Assembly: GCA_020849795.1 (NCBI GenBank)
Contig: JADZFR010000049.1
Span: forward strand, 1-49,016
Direction of reading: 5' to 3'
DNA: 49,016 nucleotides
DNA from: Planctomycetota bacterium
GTDB taxonomy: Bacteria > Planctomycetota > UBA8742 > UBA2392
The position numbers and the translations under genes were made by a program. Under the pieces are notes generated by a model, which had not been told where the DNA came from, ran no database searches, and was given only the letters and a program-made list of their open reading frames with translations. How positions within the stretch are numbered: position 1 is the first letter of the stretch; the number at the start of each line of letters is the position of its first letter. Below are positions 38,896 through 46,222 of this stretch, in pieces.

Positions 38896-39929
38896 ATGAT
38901 AGTTACGTGTTCCTGGCAGGCTTCGATCCAGACTTTGGCGACTTCCGGGACGATGGCATTGCCGTAGGCGCGCAGCTTGCCCACTCGGGCGGGTACCCCA
39001 TGAGCCAGCGGGAATGTTCCGGGTTCAACGCGCCGCGCTTTCCCGTCAAGGCAGGGGACGAGGTCGTAGGCTGACCAGAAGCCAGCCGGGCCTGTTTGTC
39101 CAAGTGCGCGTTCCCGCCGCCCTTCGTCGCCGTTGTGCGGCCCCCGCTGCCATCGCTGGCTTTCGGAGTCGACCAGCACGACGCCAGTTGCGCCACTCGC
39201 GGCAGTTGATCCAACCGGGTCCGTTGCGTGCCGTTCGGGTTGGTCCCCGTGGTCGCCATGCCCGGCGTGTCCTTCCAGTCCCGGCTCGATGCTGTCGGCC
39301 AGACCGCAATCGCTGACTGCGCCACTGCTGGCAGGTTCATCGATACTGAATCGCCGCCGTGCGTCTGAATCCGCCCGTTGACCACCGGGCGCCCCTTGCC
39401 TTGTTCCCGGCCGTCGTGCGCTTGACAGGTGGGCCACCCACCACAGGCGTTGACGGATGTGGGGCGCTCCTGCGCCCGCAGCGCACAGATCGGCGGCCCC
39501 GACGATGTAGTCCAGAGCTTCCAGGTCAGCGCGCACTCCGGTGAGCCATTCGCGTCCATCATCGCTGGCAACCTGCTCGCCAAAGACTGTTGCAGGGCGG
39601 CACTTGGCGATGAGCCACCGAAAAGCGGGCCACAAATGGCGCTCGTCGTCAGTTCCTTTGCGCGCGCCGGCGGCACTGAATGGCTGGCAAGGGCACGATC
39701 CCGTCCAGACTGGCCGATCATCCGGCCATCCAGCCAGTCGGAGTGCGTAAGCCCAGCCGCCAATGCCTGCGAAAAAGTGGCACTGGGTGTATTGGGCAAG
39801 CTCGGCGGGGTCAACATCGACAATGCTCCGTTCATCCACGACGCCGGGCGCGATATGCCCCGCGTCAATAAGGTTCCGCAGCCATTGGGCGGCGTAGGGG
39901 TCGATCTCGTTGTAGTACGCTTTGCCCAT
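38892..39929 (-). CDS. C5-cytosine DNA methyltransferase
   Basis: 345 residues. Motif I FFAGIGG (52-58), catalytic motif IV SCPCQPFS (78-85; C81 the nucleophile), motif VI FGEQVAS (117-123, EQV where most enzymes have ENV), motif VIII HIRQRLWWVA, a variable target-recognition region (about 170-280), and motif X RAYGNAIVP (320-328) at the C-terminus. It should methylate cytosine at C5 in some short site, probably to evade host restriction. GGAG lies before the ATG. An unusually long second frame runs through most of the gene. A N-terminal 50-residue extension precedes motif I. Confidence 0.9.
   Translation of the reverse strand: MGKAYYNEIDPYAAQWLRNLIDAGHIAPGVVDERSIVDVDPAELAQYTQCHFFAGIGGWAYALRLAGWPDDRPVWTGSCPCQPFSAAGARKGTDDERHLWPAFRWLIAKCRPATVFGEQVASDDGREWLTGVRADLEALDYIVGAADLCAAGAGAPHIRQRLWWVAHLSSARRPGTRQGAPGGQRADSDARRRFSIDEPASSGAVSDCGLADSIEPGLEGHAGHGDHGDQPERHATDPVGSTAASGATGVVLVDSESQRWQRGPHNGDEGRRERALGQTGPAGFWSAYDLVPCLDGKARRVEPGTFPLAHGVPARVGKLRAYGNAIVPEVAKVWIEACQEHVTII
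38903..39868 (-). other. long overlapping reading frame inside the methyltransferase gene
   Basis: A 321-codon frame on the same strand, offset from the methyltransferase. Its text (VWPTASSRDWKDTPGM, TRLDQLPRVAQLA, GALNPEHSRWLMGYPPEW) is of a type I know from database proteins annotated next to, or inside, cytosine methyltransferase genes ('LNP.WVEWLMG.P.GW'). It may be a true overprinted gene or a frame kept open by the constraints and GC bias of the enzyme gene. I see no good ribosome-binding site for it. Confidence 0.3.
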
Positions 39930-39935
39930 GCGCGC

Positions 39936-40598
39936 CTACTCCGCCGTGTGTTCTTCGCCTGTGCCGGGGTCTTTGTAGCCTTCGTGCACGCCGCAGATTT
40001 CCGCGCGGCGGGCCATGAACTCCGTTCCCGCCTGCCACCCGGATCGCGTCACGGCGGCGCCGTCCCAGCCGGGTTGCTCACACATGGCTTGCCAAAAGCC
40101 TTCACACCATGCTTCATCGTCGGCGTGCTCCATGATGCCCGACTGGTCAAGGATGGCGGCCAGCACGCGCGCGGTGCGCACGCCTTGCTCGCCCAGGCTT
40201 CCCAGCCGCTTGCCCCACGCCAGATCGCGGGCCATGCGGCGCAGGCCCGGATCGGACAGCAGCCGCCGGAGCATGTTTGCAAAGTAGCGCCAGGCCTGCA
40301 CGTCGCGCCAGTCCTCGTAGCCCTCATGGCGCATGTAGGCGGGGCTGAACATGCTGCTTTCGTAAAGCCGCCCGTCCGGCAGCGCCCGCTTGCGCCCCCG
40401 GCCCACAAACAGGTCAAAGTCGGCCGTGGTGTCGGCGTTGACAACGGTTGTGCGGCGGCGCGCGGCGGGGGGCTGGGGGCTGGGGGCTGGGGGCTGGGGG
40501 CTGGGGGTTGGGGGTTGGGGCTTGGGGGTAAATGCCGCCCGGGCCGCTTGCGCCGCGTCGCGCCCCATGTTGCGTGAGAAGTCCGTTTCTTCGGTCAT
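39936..40598 (-). CDS. hypothetical protein with proline-rich repeat linker
   Basis: 220 residues; AAAGG six bases before the second of two ATGs favours that start. Residues about 22-48 are PQPPAPSP-type repeats encoded by the G-rich tandem run. The rest (FDLFVGRGRKRALPDGRLYESSMFSPAYMRHEGYEDWRDVQAWRYFANMLRRLLSDPG ... RTARVLAAILDQ) is helical and Trp/Arg-rich, with an end GTEFMARRAEICGVHEGYKDPGTGEE. No family recognised. It is seven bases from the methyltransferase start, so co-expression is certain. Confidence 0.6.
   Translation of the reverse strand: MTEETDFSRNMGRDAAQAARAAFTPKPQPPTPSPQPPAPSPQPPAARRRTTVVNADTTADFDLFVGRGRKRALPDGRLYESSMFSPAYMRHEGYEDWRDVQAWRYFANMLRRLLSDPGLRRMARDLAWGKRLGSLGEQGVRTARVLAAILDQSGIMEHADDEAWCEGFWQAMCEQPGWDGAAVTRSGWQAGTEFMARRAEICGVHEGYKDPGTGEEHTAE
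40467..40528 (-). repeat. (GGGGGCT)n / (GGGGGTT)n heptamer tandem repeat
   Basis: On the + strand about eight units of GGGGGCT, changing to GGGGGTT and GGGGCTT, all in frame with the gene (Pro/Gln/Ser codons on the - strand). Four or more G-runs of four or five Gs can form a G-quadruplex on the non-transcript strand. Confidence 0.85.
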
Positions 40599-40625
40599 GG
40601 TCATCCTTTGGCACCAATATACCTG

Positions 40626-41132
40626 TCACACCAAAAACAACTGGCGACCGCCGCCAATCGGCGCTACAGCTTCTGGCATGTCTTCTGGCTCTAGGCGGAA
40701 TGCAAGCAGCCCACCCTTAGTTTCGCCATCGGGCTTGAACCCGGCCAACACGTATGTGTAGCCCCATACGTTCACGCCTCGCCGTTTAATCGGCTTTACG
40801 TGTTTCGGGTCAATGAACGTGACCATGCCCAAAGGCGGCGCGTCGGGCCACTTCCAGCGCGTAGCCGCCACCGCCTCGCGGATTAGCAGGCTGGCAGCCG
40901 GGCCGGACTCTCGCCGAAAGCAGCTGCACACCCACGCTCCGGCCCACGCATGTTTGACCCATTCCGCGAAAGGCCACGACGTAACCCACAAGGCATCGAA
41001 GCAAGCACCCGCTAGCACCAAGCACCTGCCCGGCGGCACGAATTGCGGAGCACCGATCTTCTGCCGGTTGTAATGCCTGTCCGCGAGCGGAAGCATTGTC
41101 TTGTCTGCCCTGTGTGAAAGTCGCCAGTTCAT
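40626..41132 (-). CDS. phage Mom-like/GNAT-type protein
   Basis: 168 residues. The layout LADRHYNRQKIGAPQFVPPGRCLVL (16-40), ALWVTSWP (47-54), WAGAWVCSCFRRESGPAASLLIREAVAATRWKWPDAPPLGMVTFIDPKHV (63-112) and GYTYVLAGFKPDGETKGGLLAFRLEPE matches a phage family I know as conserved 'ADRHYSR...SPQF.PPG' proteins, with a GNAT-like fold related to Mu Mom. Mom adds a carbamoylmethyl-type group to adenine N6 and protects phage DNA. Whether this member modifies DNA is not shown. It lies between two methyltransferases, which supports a DNA modification role. GAGG precedes the ATG. Confidence 0.65.
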   Translation of the reverse strand: MNWRLSHRADKTMLPLADRHYNRQKIGAPQFVPPGRCLVLAGACFDALWVTSWPFAEWVKHAWAGAWVCSCFRRESGPAASLLIREAVAATRWKWPDAPPLGMVTFIDPKHVKPIKRRGVNVWGYTYVLAGFKPDGETKGGLLAFRLEPEDMPEAVAPIGGGRQLFLV

Positions 41133-41171
41133 TTTAGCCTCGGTGTGCCAAGTAAGTTGTTGCCCATCCTT

Positions 41172-42134
41172 TCAGCCTGCAAACAATTCCTTCGGTTCTG
41201 GCTGCCTTTCCTTCACCGCCTCGGCAAGGTTCTTCACCGCCTGGTTGTAGTAGCTGGTTTTCAGTTCCACGCCCACGCCCTTGCGCCCGTTGATGACAGC
41301 ACCATAGACTTCGCTGCCCACGCCCATGAACGGGGTCAGCACGGTTTCGCCGGGATTGGACCACATAAGCACTGCGCGCTCGATCACGTCCAGTTGCAGC
41401 GGGTGTACGTGCTTTTCGTCTTCGCCTTCCTTCGCTTCGCGATGCTTCAAGACGCGATCAATGCGAATGTCGTCCCACACCGAGGACGCGTATTGACGCC
41501 ATATCCACTGACTGAACTTGTTCAGCTTCTGGTCACCTTCCATGCCCTTGAACTCCAGCACGTCAGCGGGCATCAGGCGCTCGCCGCAGTAGCGGGTCAT
41601 ACCGACTTCGTGCACTACGGGCACGGGGTTGTCGCCTTTGCGCCGGAACATCAGCAGGTAGTCGGCGTTAGCAATGCTGCACCGGGTTGAGTCTTCGCAG
41701 AACGTGCGATGGTGAAGCGACTTCATCATCGTGCGGTTGCGCACCATTAGCGGCTCTTTCCAGATTACGCGACGGCCGCCGTACACGAAACCGCGCTTTT
41801 CATGCTCGATGATGATGCGTCCAGGTAGGTCGTACATGGCATCGCATCCGGCGTTGCTTAGCGGGATGTCCATGCAGTGCACCGCCGAGATGCGGCCCGG
41901 CATCGTGATGCGCGCCAGTTCGTCAATCGCGTAGCCGTAGTGGACGAAAAACTCGTCCTTGTCGATGGCGTTGCTCATGTCGCGTTCGTCGCTTGAATAC
42001 TGATACAGGCCCGCGAACGGCGGCGAGTACACAGTCAGGTGCACGCACTCGTCGGGCAGCCCGCGCATAACCTCAACGCAGTCGCCATTGTAGATTGCGT
42101 GTTCTTCGGTCAAACATTGATCGGCAACAGCCAT
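41172..42134 (-). CDS. N4-cytosine/N6-adenine DNA methyltransferase (beta-type order)
   Basis: 320 residues. Catalytic motif IV is SPPF (37-40) after GDCVEVMRGLPDECVHLTVY; the SAM-binding motif I, TPFMGVGSEVYGA (267-279), comes near the C-terminus with NGRKGVGVEL after it. This order, IV then I, defines the beta class, and an S(P)P(F/Y) motif points to N4-cytosine or N6-adenine. An insertion between them (about 80-260) should hold the target-recognition part. GAGG precedes the ATG, and the gene overlaps the helicase end by 25 bases. The pair may work together. Confidence 0.88.
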   Translation of the reverse strand: MAVADQCLTEEHAIYNGDCVEVMRGLPDECVHLTVYSPPFAGLYQYSSDERDMSNAIDKDEFFVHYGYAIDELARITMPGRISAVHCMDIPLSNAGCDAMYDLPGRIIIEHEKRGFVYGGRRVIWKEPLMVRNRTMMKSLHHRTFCEDSTRCSIANADYLLMFRRKGDNPVPVVHEVGMTRYCGERLMPADVLEFKGMEGDQKLNKFSQWIWRQYASSVWDDIRIDRVLKHREAKEGEDEKHVHPLQLDVIERAVLMWSNPGETVLTPFMGVGSEVYGAVINGRKGVGVELKTSYYNQAVKNLAEAVKERQPEPKELFAG

Positions 42135-43561
42135 GGCGGAACCTCAGCTTTCTTTGTGTAGTTGTCCGGGCGTGCAACGCACATTGCGCTGTTCATCTCC
42201 TGCACCAACATGGCAAACATGGCGTCAGCCTTCGCCGCCTTCTTGCGCATATTCGCCAGCACGCGGATTTCGCCCTCTGTTGCGATAACGTCCACGGTGA
42301 CCGGGCGCTTCTGGCCGAAGCGCCAGCAGCGCCGCACCGACTGATAGTACTGCTCGTAGCTGTGACTCGCGAACGTGACCACCCTGTTGCAGTGCTGCCA
42401 GTTCAAGCCCCACGCGCCGATTTTGGGCTTGATCACCAACACCCGCAATTCACCAGCGGCGAACGTCTCATACAGCTCGATCTTCCGTTCGTCGGGCGTT
42501 TTGCCCGCGATCTGCGCCGCGCCGGGAATCATCTTTTCCAGCATGTCGCCTTCGGCGTTGGCTTGGCACCAGACAACGGCGCTGCGTTCACTGGCGACCA
42601 GTTCGGCGGCCAATTCGCACCGCTCAGTTATGGTGCGTTTGCGTTCTTCACGCTCCGCGCCGAGCCCGAACGCGGGCATATCGAATAGCATGCCCTTGGC
42701 CGGGCGCTTGGCCTTGACCACGTGGTCACGCTCAATCAGCGGCGGCAGGTTGAATGCCCCGTCGTCAAAGCCAAGGTCAGACGGTTTGCGGCAGGCACGC
42801 GCCCATGACGCCACCCACCGCCAGAAGTGTTGCACGGCATGGTGTTTTAGCCGCCATTGACCGATGGTTTGAGCGACTCGGTACGCAAGCTTCTGGAAGT
42901 AGCTTGCCCCGGCCTCCTGCATCTTTTCGGCCTCAGCTTGCTGGCGCGCTTCCTGCTTCTGGCCCTTGTCGTCCAGGTACTTGAAGAAGCGCTTGAGCAT
43001 TTCCGTGTGGCTCAGTTCACCCAGCGCCTCGCTGGACGTGCCGAGTTCCACGTAATCATTTGGCGCGGCCGTCGCCGTGCAGAGGAGGCGGTAATACAAC
43101 TTGGCCATGAACCGCGTGACCTGTTTGCGGGTCTGCCCGCTGTAGTTTTTCAAGATGCTCGACTCATCGCACACCACGCCCCCAAAGTCCTCTGGCTTGA
43201 ACAGGTGCAGCTTTTCGTAGTTCGTCACCACAATCGGCGCGTCGAGTTTGCCGTCGCGGGATTGTTCGGCGTCGATGCCGAACTTGTGGGCTTCGCGCAC
43301 GGTCTGCTGCCCCACAGCTAACGGGGTCAGGATCAGCACGCGCTTGCCTGTGTGCTTGTGGACGTTCTGCGCCCACACCAGTTGCATTGGCGTTTTGCCA
43401 AGGCCGCAATCCGCGAAGATCGCCGCCCGTCCCTTGCGCACCGCCCACTCCACGAGACTGCGCTGGAAGTCAAACAAGAAGTCCGGCAGGAAAAGCGGGT
43501 CAAACCCCGCATCGGCGCCCAACTGGCGCTTGGACTCGAGAAATGATTGGTAGTCGTTCAT
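42110..43561 (-). CDS. SNF2-type DNA helicase/translocase
   Basis: 483 residues. Motif Q/I: FDFQRSLVEWAVRKGRAAIFADCGLGKT (30-57, Walker A DCGLGKT); motif II VVCDESS (129-135); motif III LLCTATAAPNDYVELG; motif V/VI: NWQHCNRVVTFASHSYEQYYQSVRRCWRFGQKRPV. This is the SF2/SNF2 phage group, with ATP-driven DNA translocation or remodelling. It lacks an N-terminal nuclease. Coupled by ATGA to the previous gene and overlapping the beta-class methyltransferase. Possible roles: replication restart, helping modification, or anti-restriction; not resolvable from sequence. Confidence 0.9.
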   Translation of the reverse strand: MNDYQSFLESKRQLGADAGFDPLFLPDFLFDFQRSLVEWAVRKGRAAIFADCGLGKTPMQLVWAQNVHKHTGKRVLILTPLAVGQQTVREAHKFGIDAEQSRDGKLDAPIVVTNYEKLHLFKPEDFGGVVCDESSILKNYSGQTRKQVTRFMAKLYYRLLCTATAAPNDYVELGTSSEALGELSHTEMLKRFFKYLDDKGQKQEARQQAEAEKMQEAGASYFQKLAYRVAQTIGQWRLKHHAVQHFWRWVASWARACRKPSDLGFDDGAFNLPPLIERDHVVKAKRPAKGMLFDMPAFGLGAEREERKRTITERCELAAELVASERSAVVWCQANAEGDMLEKMIPGAAQIAGKTPDERKIELYETFAAGELRVLVIKPKIGAWGLNWQHCNRVVTFASHSYEQYYQSVRRCWRFGQKRPVTVDVIATEGEIRVLANMRKKAAKADAMFAMLVQEMNSAMCVARPDNYTKKAEVPPWLLPINV

Positions 43562-44523
43562 GCCTTCGCTTTCTTTGCCCTGGGTTTGCGTTTGCTGGCT
43601 GGCTTTGCGGCCTGGGCTTCGGCCAGGTCGGTGATTTTTTCCGCGATGTCGGCCTTGACCTTTTCCAGTGTCAGCACTTCGCCGGTGCGGGTGTCGATGA
43701 TTTCGCCATCCTTGCCGTAGGTAATGTGCATCGGCAGGCCCGCCTTCTTGCGGTCGGGCCTGCCCGCCTTGGCTTTAGCGGCGGCGGGGCCCGCAATCGG
43801 GCGCTGGTCGGCCACGGTTTCGACTTCGGCTTCATGGAAGCCCAGCACCATGTTTTCCAGCACCATGCGGGTCGTTTCGGGGTCTTCCACTTCATCTTCG
43901 CTGTAGCTGATGGTGCCGGCGCTGGTCAGCTTCATGGTCGCTATGCCGACCTTCGTCATGGCCTTGAATGTCAGCTTCTTGAGTTTGTCGCCGTACTTAT
44001 CAATCAGCTTCTCGCGCAGCCCTTCGTCCAGCAGCTTGAAGTCGGCGCTGCCGACCAGCGTGTCGTCGTGCAACAGCTCGGCGATGCCCATGGCCGCCAG
44101 GCGTGTTTTACGGAAGCGCTCACTGAACGCGTCGTGCAGCTTTTGCAGGTTGACGTTCAGCGGCTCTACGGACACGTGCACGCCGGGCAGGGTTTCAATG
44201 GCGTCGAACAGTATGCCGAAGTCGCCCGACCGGCTTACGCGAATGATGCCGCGGGCGAAGTCAATGGCAAACGGCGCGACCAGGTTGCGCTCAATGCAGC
44301 GCTGCTTTTCGACGGGCTTCCAGTCCAGGGTTTCTTCGTCGATTTCTTCAATCAGGTCGCGCTGGCGATAGACGTAGCGGCCGCGCAGTTCGTGCTCGCC
44401 CACTTCGGTGACCGAAAAGCCGCGCGGCATGCCCTTGCTGTAGGGCAGCAGCTTCATTTGGCCACTCATCCGGCCCTTGGCCTCGGGCCCGCATACAAGA
44501 CGCTTGTAGAAGAATTGAATCAT
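43558..44523 (-). CDS. hypothetical protein, 321 aa, possible recombination or replication factor
   Basis: No membrane segment or known catalytic motif. The N-terminal 100 residues are beta-rich (MKLLPYSKGMPRGFSVTEVGEHELRGRYVYRQRDLIEEIDEETLDWKPVEKQRCIERN), the middle 110-190 is helical (IETLPGVHVSVEPLNVNLQKLHDAFSERF), and the tail is Lys/Ala-rich (AAKPASKRKPRAKKAKA), probably DNA-binding or disordered. ATGA overlaps on both sides place it in the helicase operon. A role with the helicase is inferred from position only. Confidence 0.6.
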   Translation of the reverse strand: MIQFFYKRLVCGPEAKGRMSGQMKLLPYSKGMPRGFSVTEVGEHELRGRYVYRQRDLIEEIDEETLDWKPVEKQRCIERNLVAPFAIDFARGIIRVSRSGDFGILFDAIETLPGVHVSVEPLNVNLQKLHDAFSERFRKTRLAAMGIAELLHDDTLVGSADFKLLDEGLREKLIDKYGDKLKKLTFKAMTKVGIATMKLTSAGTISYSEDEVEDPETTRMVLENMVLGFHEAEVETVADQRPIAGPAAAKAKAGRPDRKKAGLPMHITYGKDGEIIDTRTGEVLTLEKVKADIAEKITDLAEAQAAKPASKRKPRAKKAKA

Positions 44524-45299
44524 GGTTTGCGGGTTCCGCGTTCCGGGCTGGTGCCGTCCAGTGTGTCGATGGCGTCAACTATGCCGCGGCAGAACGCCAT
44601 GTGTTCGGCGATGCTCACGCCGTCGGTTGTCACGATGCTTGTGCGGCGCACCGCGTCTGCCAGCCGTTCCAGCAGCAGCATGCGCGGGCTCGCTTGGGGC
44701 ACGAACACCATGGGGTCGAACACCATGCGGTCGAACGCCATGCCAATGGTGCGAGCTTCGCTGTTCAGGCCCGACGCCGTTTCGGCGACGGTGCGCTGTT
44801 TGGGCGGGGCGGCGGGCGGCTTGTCGGCGCTTTCGCGCTTTGGCGTTTTCGCGGCAGGCTTTGGCTTTTGTGGTGGCGGCAAGGCGGATTCCCCCGACCT
44901 TCCGGCCGGGGCTGCTGCTGGGGTGCCTTCGCTGTCGAACAGCGCGGCAAAGTCTGTACCGGACGGGTGCTTGCCGGAACGCAGCAGGTCGGTGGCGCGC
45001 AAGCGCTCGCGCCGGTCAAGCACGCGGGCGCCCTTGGCCCGCCACGCGCTGGCGGCGGTAGCGGCATTATCCATCGGGATTTTTAGCTGTTTGCCGATTT
45101 CAAAGGCGCTCACGCCCTGGTTCCAGAGTGGAAGAATCTTGTACGCCTGGGTTGTTTCCGGCGGCCATACTTTTTCTGGCTGTGTCATCGGCACCCTTTC
45201 AAGCAGCGCGCGAACCTGCCGCGCCATTTCGTGTACGTCACCATCGAATTGCCCGCCGCGCACCGCGTCACGCAAAGCCAGTAGCTGCCGCTGCCTCAT
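44520..45299 (-). CDS. HTH-containing hypothetical protein
   Basis: 259 residues. Residues 50-90 (TQAYKILPLWNQGVSAFEIGKQLKIPMDNAATAASAWRAKGARVL) have the helix-turn-helix pattern 'L...G.S..EIG..L.I....A......'. 110-180 is a Pro/Lys-rich disordered linker; 190-250 is helical (NSEARTIGMAFDRMVFDPMVFV ... RMLLLERLADAVRR). It could bind DNA as a regulator or an initiator of replication; no iteron-like repeats are visible nearby. An alternative start at residue 38 is possible. ATGA overlap couples it to the 321-residue gene. Confidence 0.55.
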   Translation of the reverse strand: MRQRQLLALRDAVRGGQFDGDVHEMARQVRALLERVPMTQPEKVWPPETTQAYKILPLWNQGVSAFEIGKQLKIPMDNAATAASAWRAKGARVLDRRERLRATDLLRSGKHPSGTDFAALFDSEGTPAAAPAGRSGESALPPPQKPKPAAKTPKRESADKPPAAPPKQRTVAETASGLNSEARTIGMAFDRMVFDPMVFVPQASPRMLLLERLADAVRRTSIVTTDGVSIAEHMAFCRGIVDAIDTLDGTSPERGTRKP

Positions 45300-45303
45300 G
45301 CGG

Positions 45304-45840
45304 CTACTCGCCAGCGGGCGGCGTTTCCGCCGCCTTTGCTTCGGTGCGCGCTTTCATGGCGATCATGGCATTGCCAATCCATTCCTCACCGTGGATGCGC
45401 TTGAACTCGGCTTCTTCGTTGAACGTGGTGCGCTTCTGTGTGATGAAGCACATGCCGTGTTGTTGCCACTCGGGCGGCAACTCGACCTCGCCAACGCCCA
45501 GCAGCAGGCCGATGGCGCGGCCGGCCAGCATGCCCTTTTGCTTCGGCGTCGGGCGCAGCAGCGCGTACTGGCCGCCCCGGCCCGGTTCAACGCAGCAGGC
45601 CATGGCCCACCACAACAGCCAGCCGTCTTTGTTGACCGACGTGTACAGCGACGACAGGTACAGCGTGCCGTCGGCCAGCTTGCCCACGCGTCGGCACTCG
45701 CCACAGCCCTTCTGGCCCGACATGACCGGGTGCAGCAGCGCCAGCGCCTGGCGGTCGGTCAGTTTCAGGCCGGCGGCGGCCAGGTCAACCGTGCGGGGGT
45801 CGGGCAGCGGGAATTGATGGATCTTGCCTTCACTTTGCAT
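45304..45840 (-). CDS. hypothetical protein with CxxC
   Basis: 178 residues. The ATG at 45840 has GAGGG before it; the start overlaps the end of the upstream membrane-protein gene by 11 bases. KGCGECRRVGKLADGTLYLSSLYTSVNKDGWLLWWAMACCVEPGRGG holds one CxxC and a CC; the rest is helix/strand with TPKQKGMLAGRAIGLLLGVGEVELPPEW and ends in an Ala/Glu helix. No family recognised. Confidence 0.55.
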   Translation of the reverse strand: MQSEGKIHQFPLPDPRTVDLAAAGLKLTDRQALALLHPVMSGQKGCGECRRVGKLADGTLYLSSLYTSVNKDGWLLWWAMACCVEPGRGGQYALLRPTPKQKGMLAGRAIGLLLGVGEVELPPEWQQHGMCFITQKRTTFNEEAEFKRIHGEEWIGNAMIAMKARTEAKAAETPPAGE

Positions 45841-46078
45841 GGGGGCCCTCACGCAGTTTCAGTACACACAGCACAGCCCACAGCAGCGCCAGCAGGGCCG
45901 AACTTGCGCCCGACGCCCACAGGCCCAGCGAAGCGTACACGCTGGCGTAGGCCAGCAGCACGCCGGCCGTCAGGAAGCTCGACATGGCGCTTGGGCGTTT
46001 GCCGCGCGCAAGGCTGGGCAGCAGTGCCGCGATGAACACCCACGCGCCGATAGACAGGATTGCGTCTTGTGGTTGCAT
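45830..46078 (-). CDS. small multi-pass membrane protein, possibly from a leaderless transcript
   Basis: 82 residues with three hydrophobic helices (AILSIGAWVFIAALLPSLA, MSSFLTAGVLLAYASVYASLG, ALLALLWAVLCVLKL). No ribosome-binding site precedes the ATG at 46078; instead the -10 box of the 46.09 kb promoter ends six bases before it, so transcription should begin at or near the ATG. It is the first gene of the accessory operon. Candidate for superinfection exclusion or host-membrane modification, from type only. Confidence 0.6.
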   Translation of the reverse strand: MQPQDAILSIGAWVFIAALLPSLARGKRPSAMSSFLTAGVLLAYASVYASLGLWASGASSALLALLWAVLCVLKLREGPHAK

Positions 46079-46083
46079 GGCGC

Positions 46084-46113
46084 GGTCATACCACGGTATG
46101 ACACGGCGGTCAA
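46084..46113 (-). promoter_or_regulatory. promoter/operator of the accessory operon
   Basis: - strand TTGACC (46113-46108), 17 bp, TATGAC (46090-46085). The half-sites GTCATACC (46085-46092) and GGTATGAC (46095-46102) form an 8-bp inverted repeat with a 2-bp spacer, over the -10 and its upstream flank. Same operator word as at 4.19 and 38.87 kb but in inverted orientation. Confidence 0.7.
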
Positions 46114-46154
46114 GGGTGTGTTGGTAACTTGCGAGAAGCTGTCAGGAACGGAGT

Positions 46155-46176
46155 GCCCCCGTCGTTAGACGGGGGC
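46155..46176 (-). terminator. stem-loop after the terminase genes
   Basis: GCCCCCGTC (46155-46163) and GACGGGGGC (46168-46176) form a perfect 9-bp stem with a 4-base loop in the 144-base gap between the large terminase stop and the accessory operon. No long U-run follows on the - strand, so it may be a weak terminator or an RNA-stabilising hairpin. Confidence 0.5.
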
Positions 46177-46222
46177 GAAGGGCAAAGCAGCACGCCAGTG
46201 GTGAAGCCGGCAAGAACGCAGC

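Noticed and set aside
43387..46035. An 882-codon + strand frame across the helicase-to-membrane gene block
   Set aside because: Antisense to five coupled genes with good starts; text is Ala/Arg/Gly/Val-rich with no motif and no start signal.
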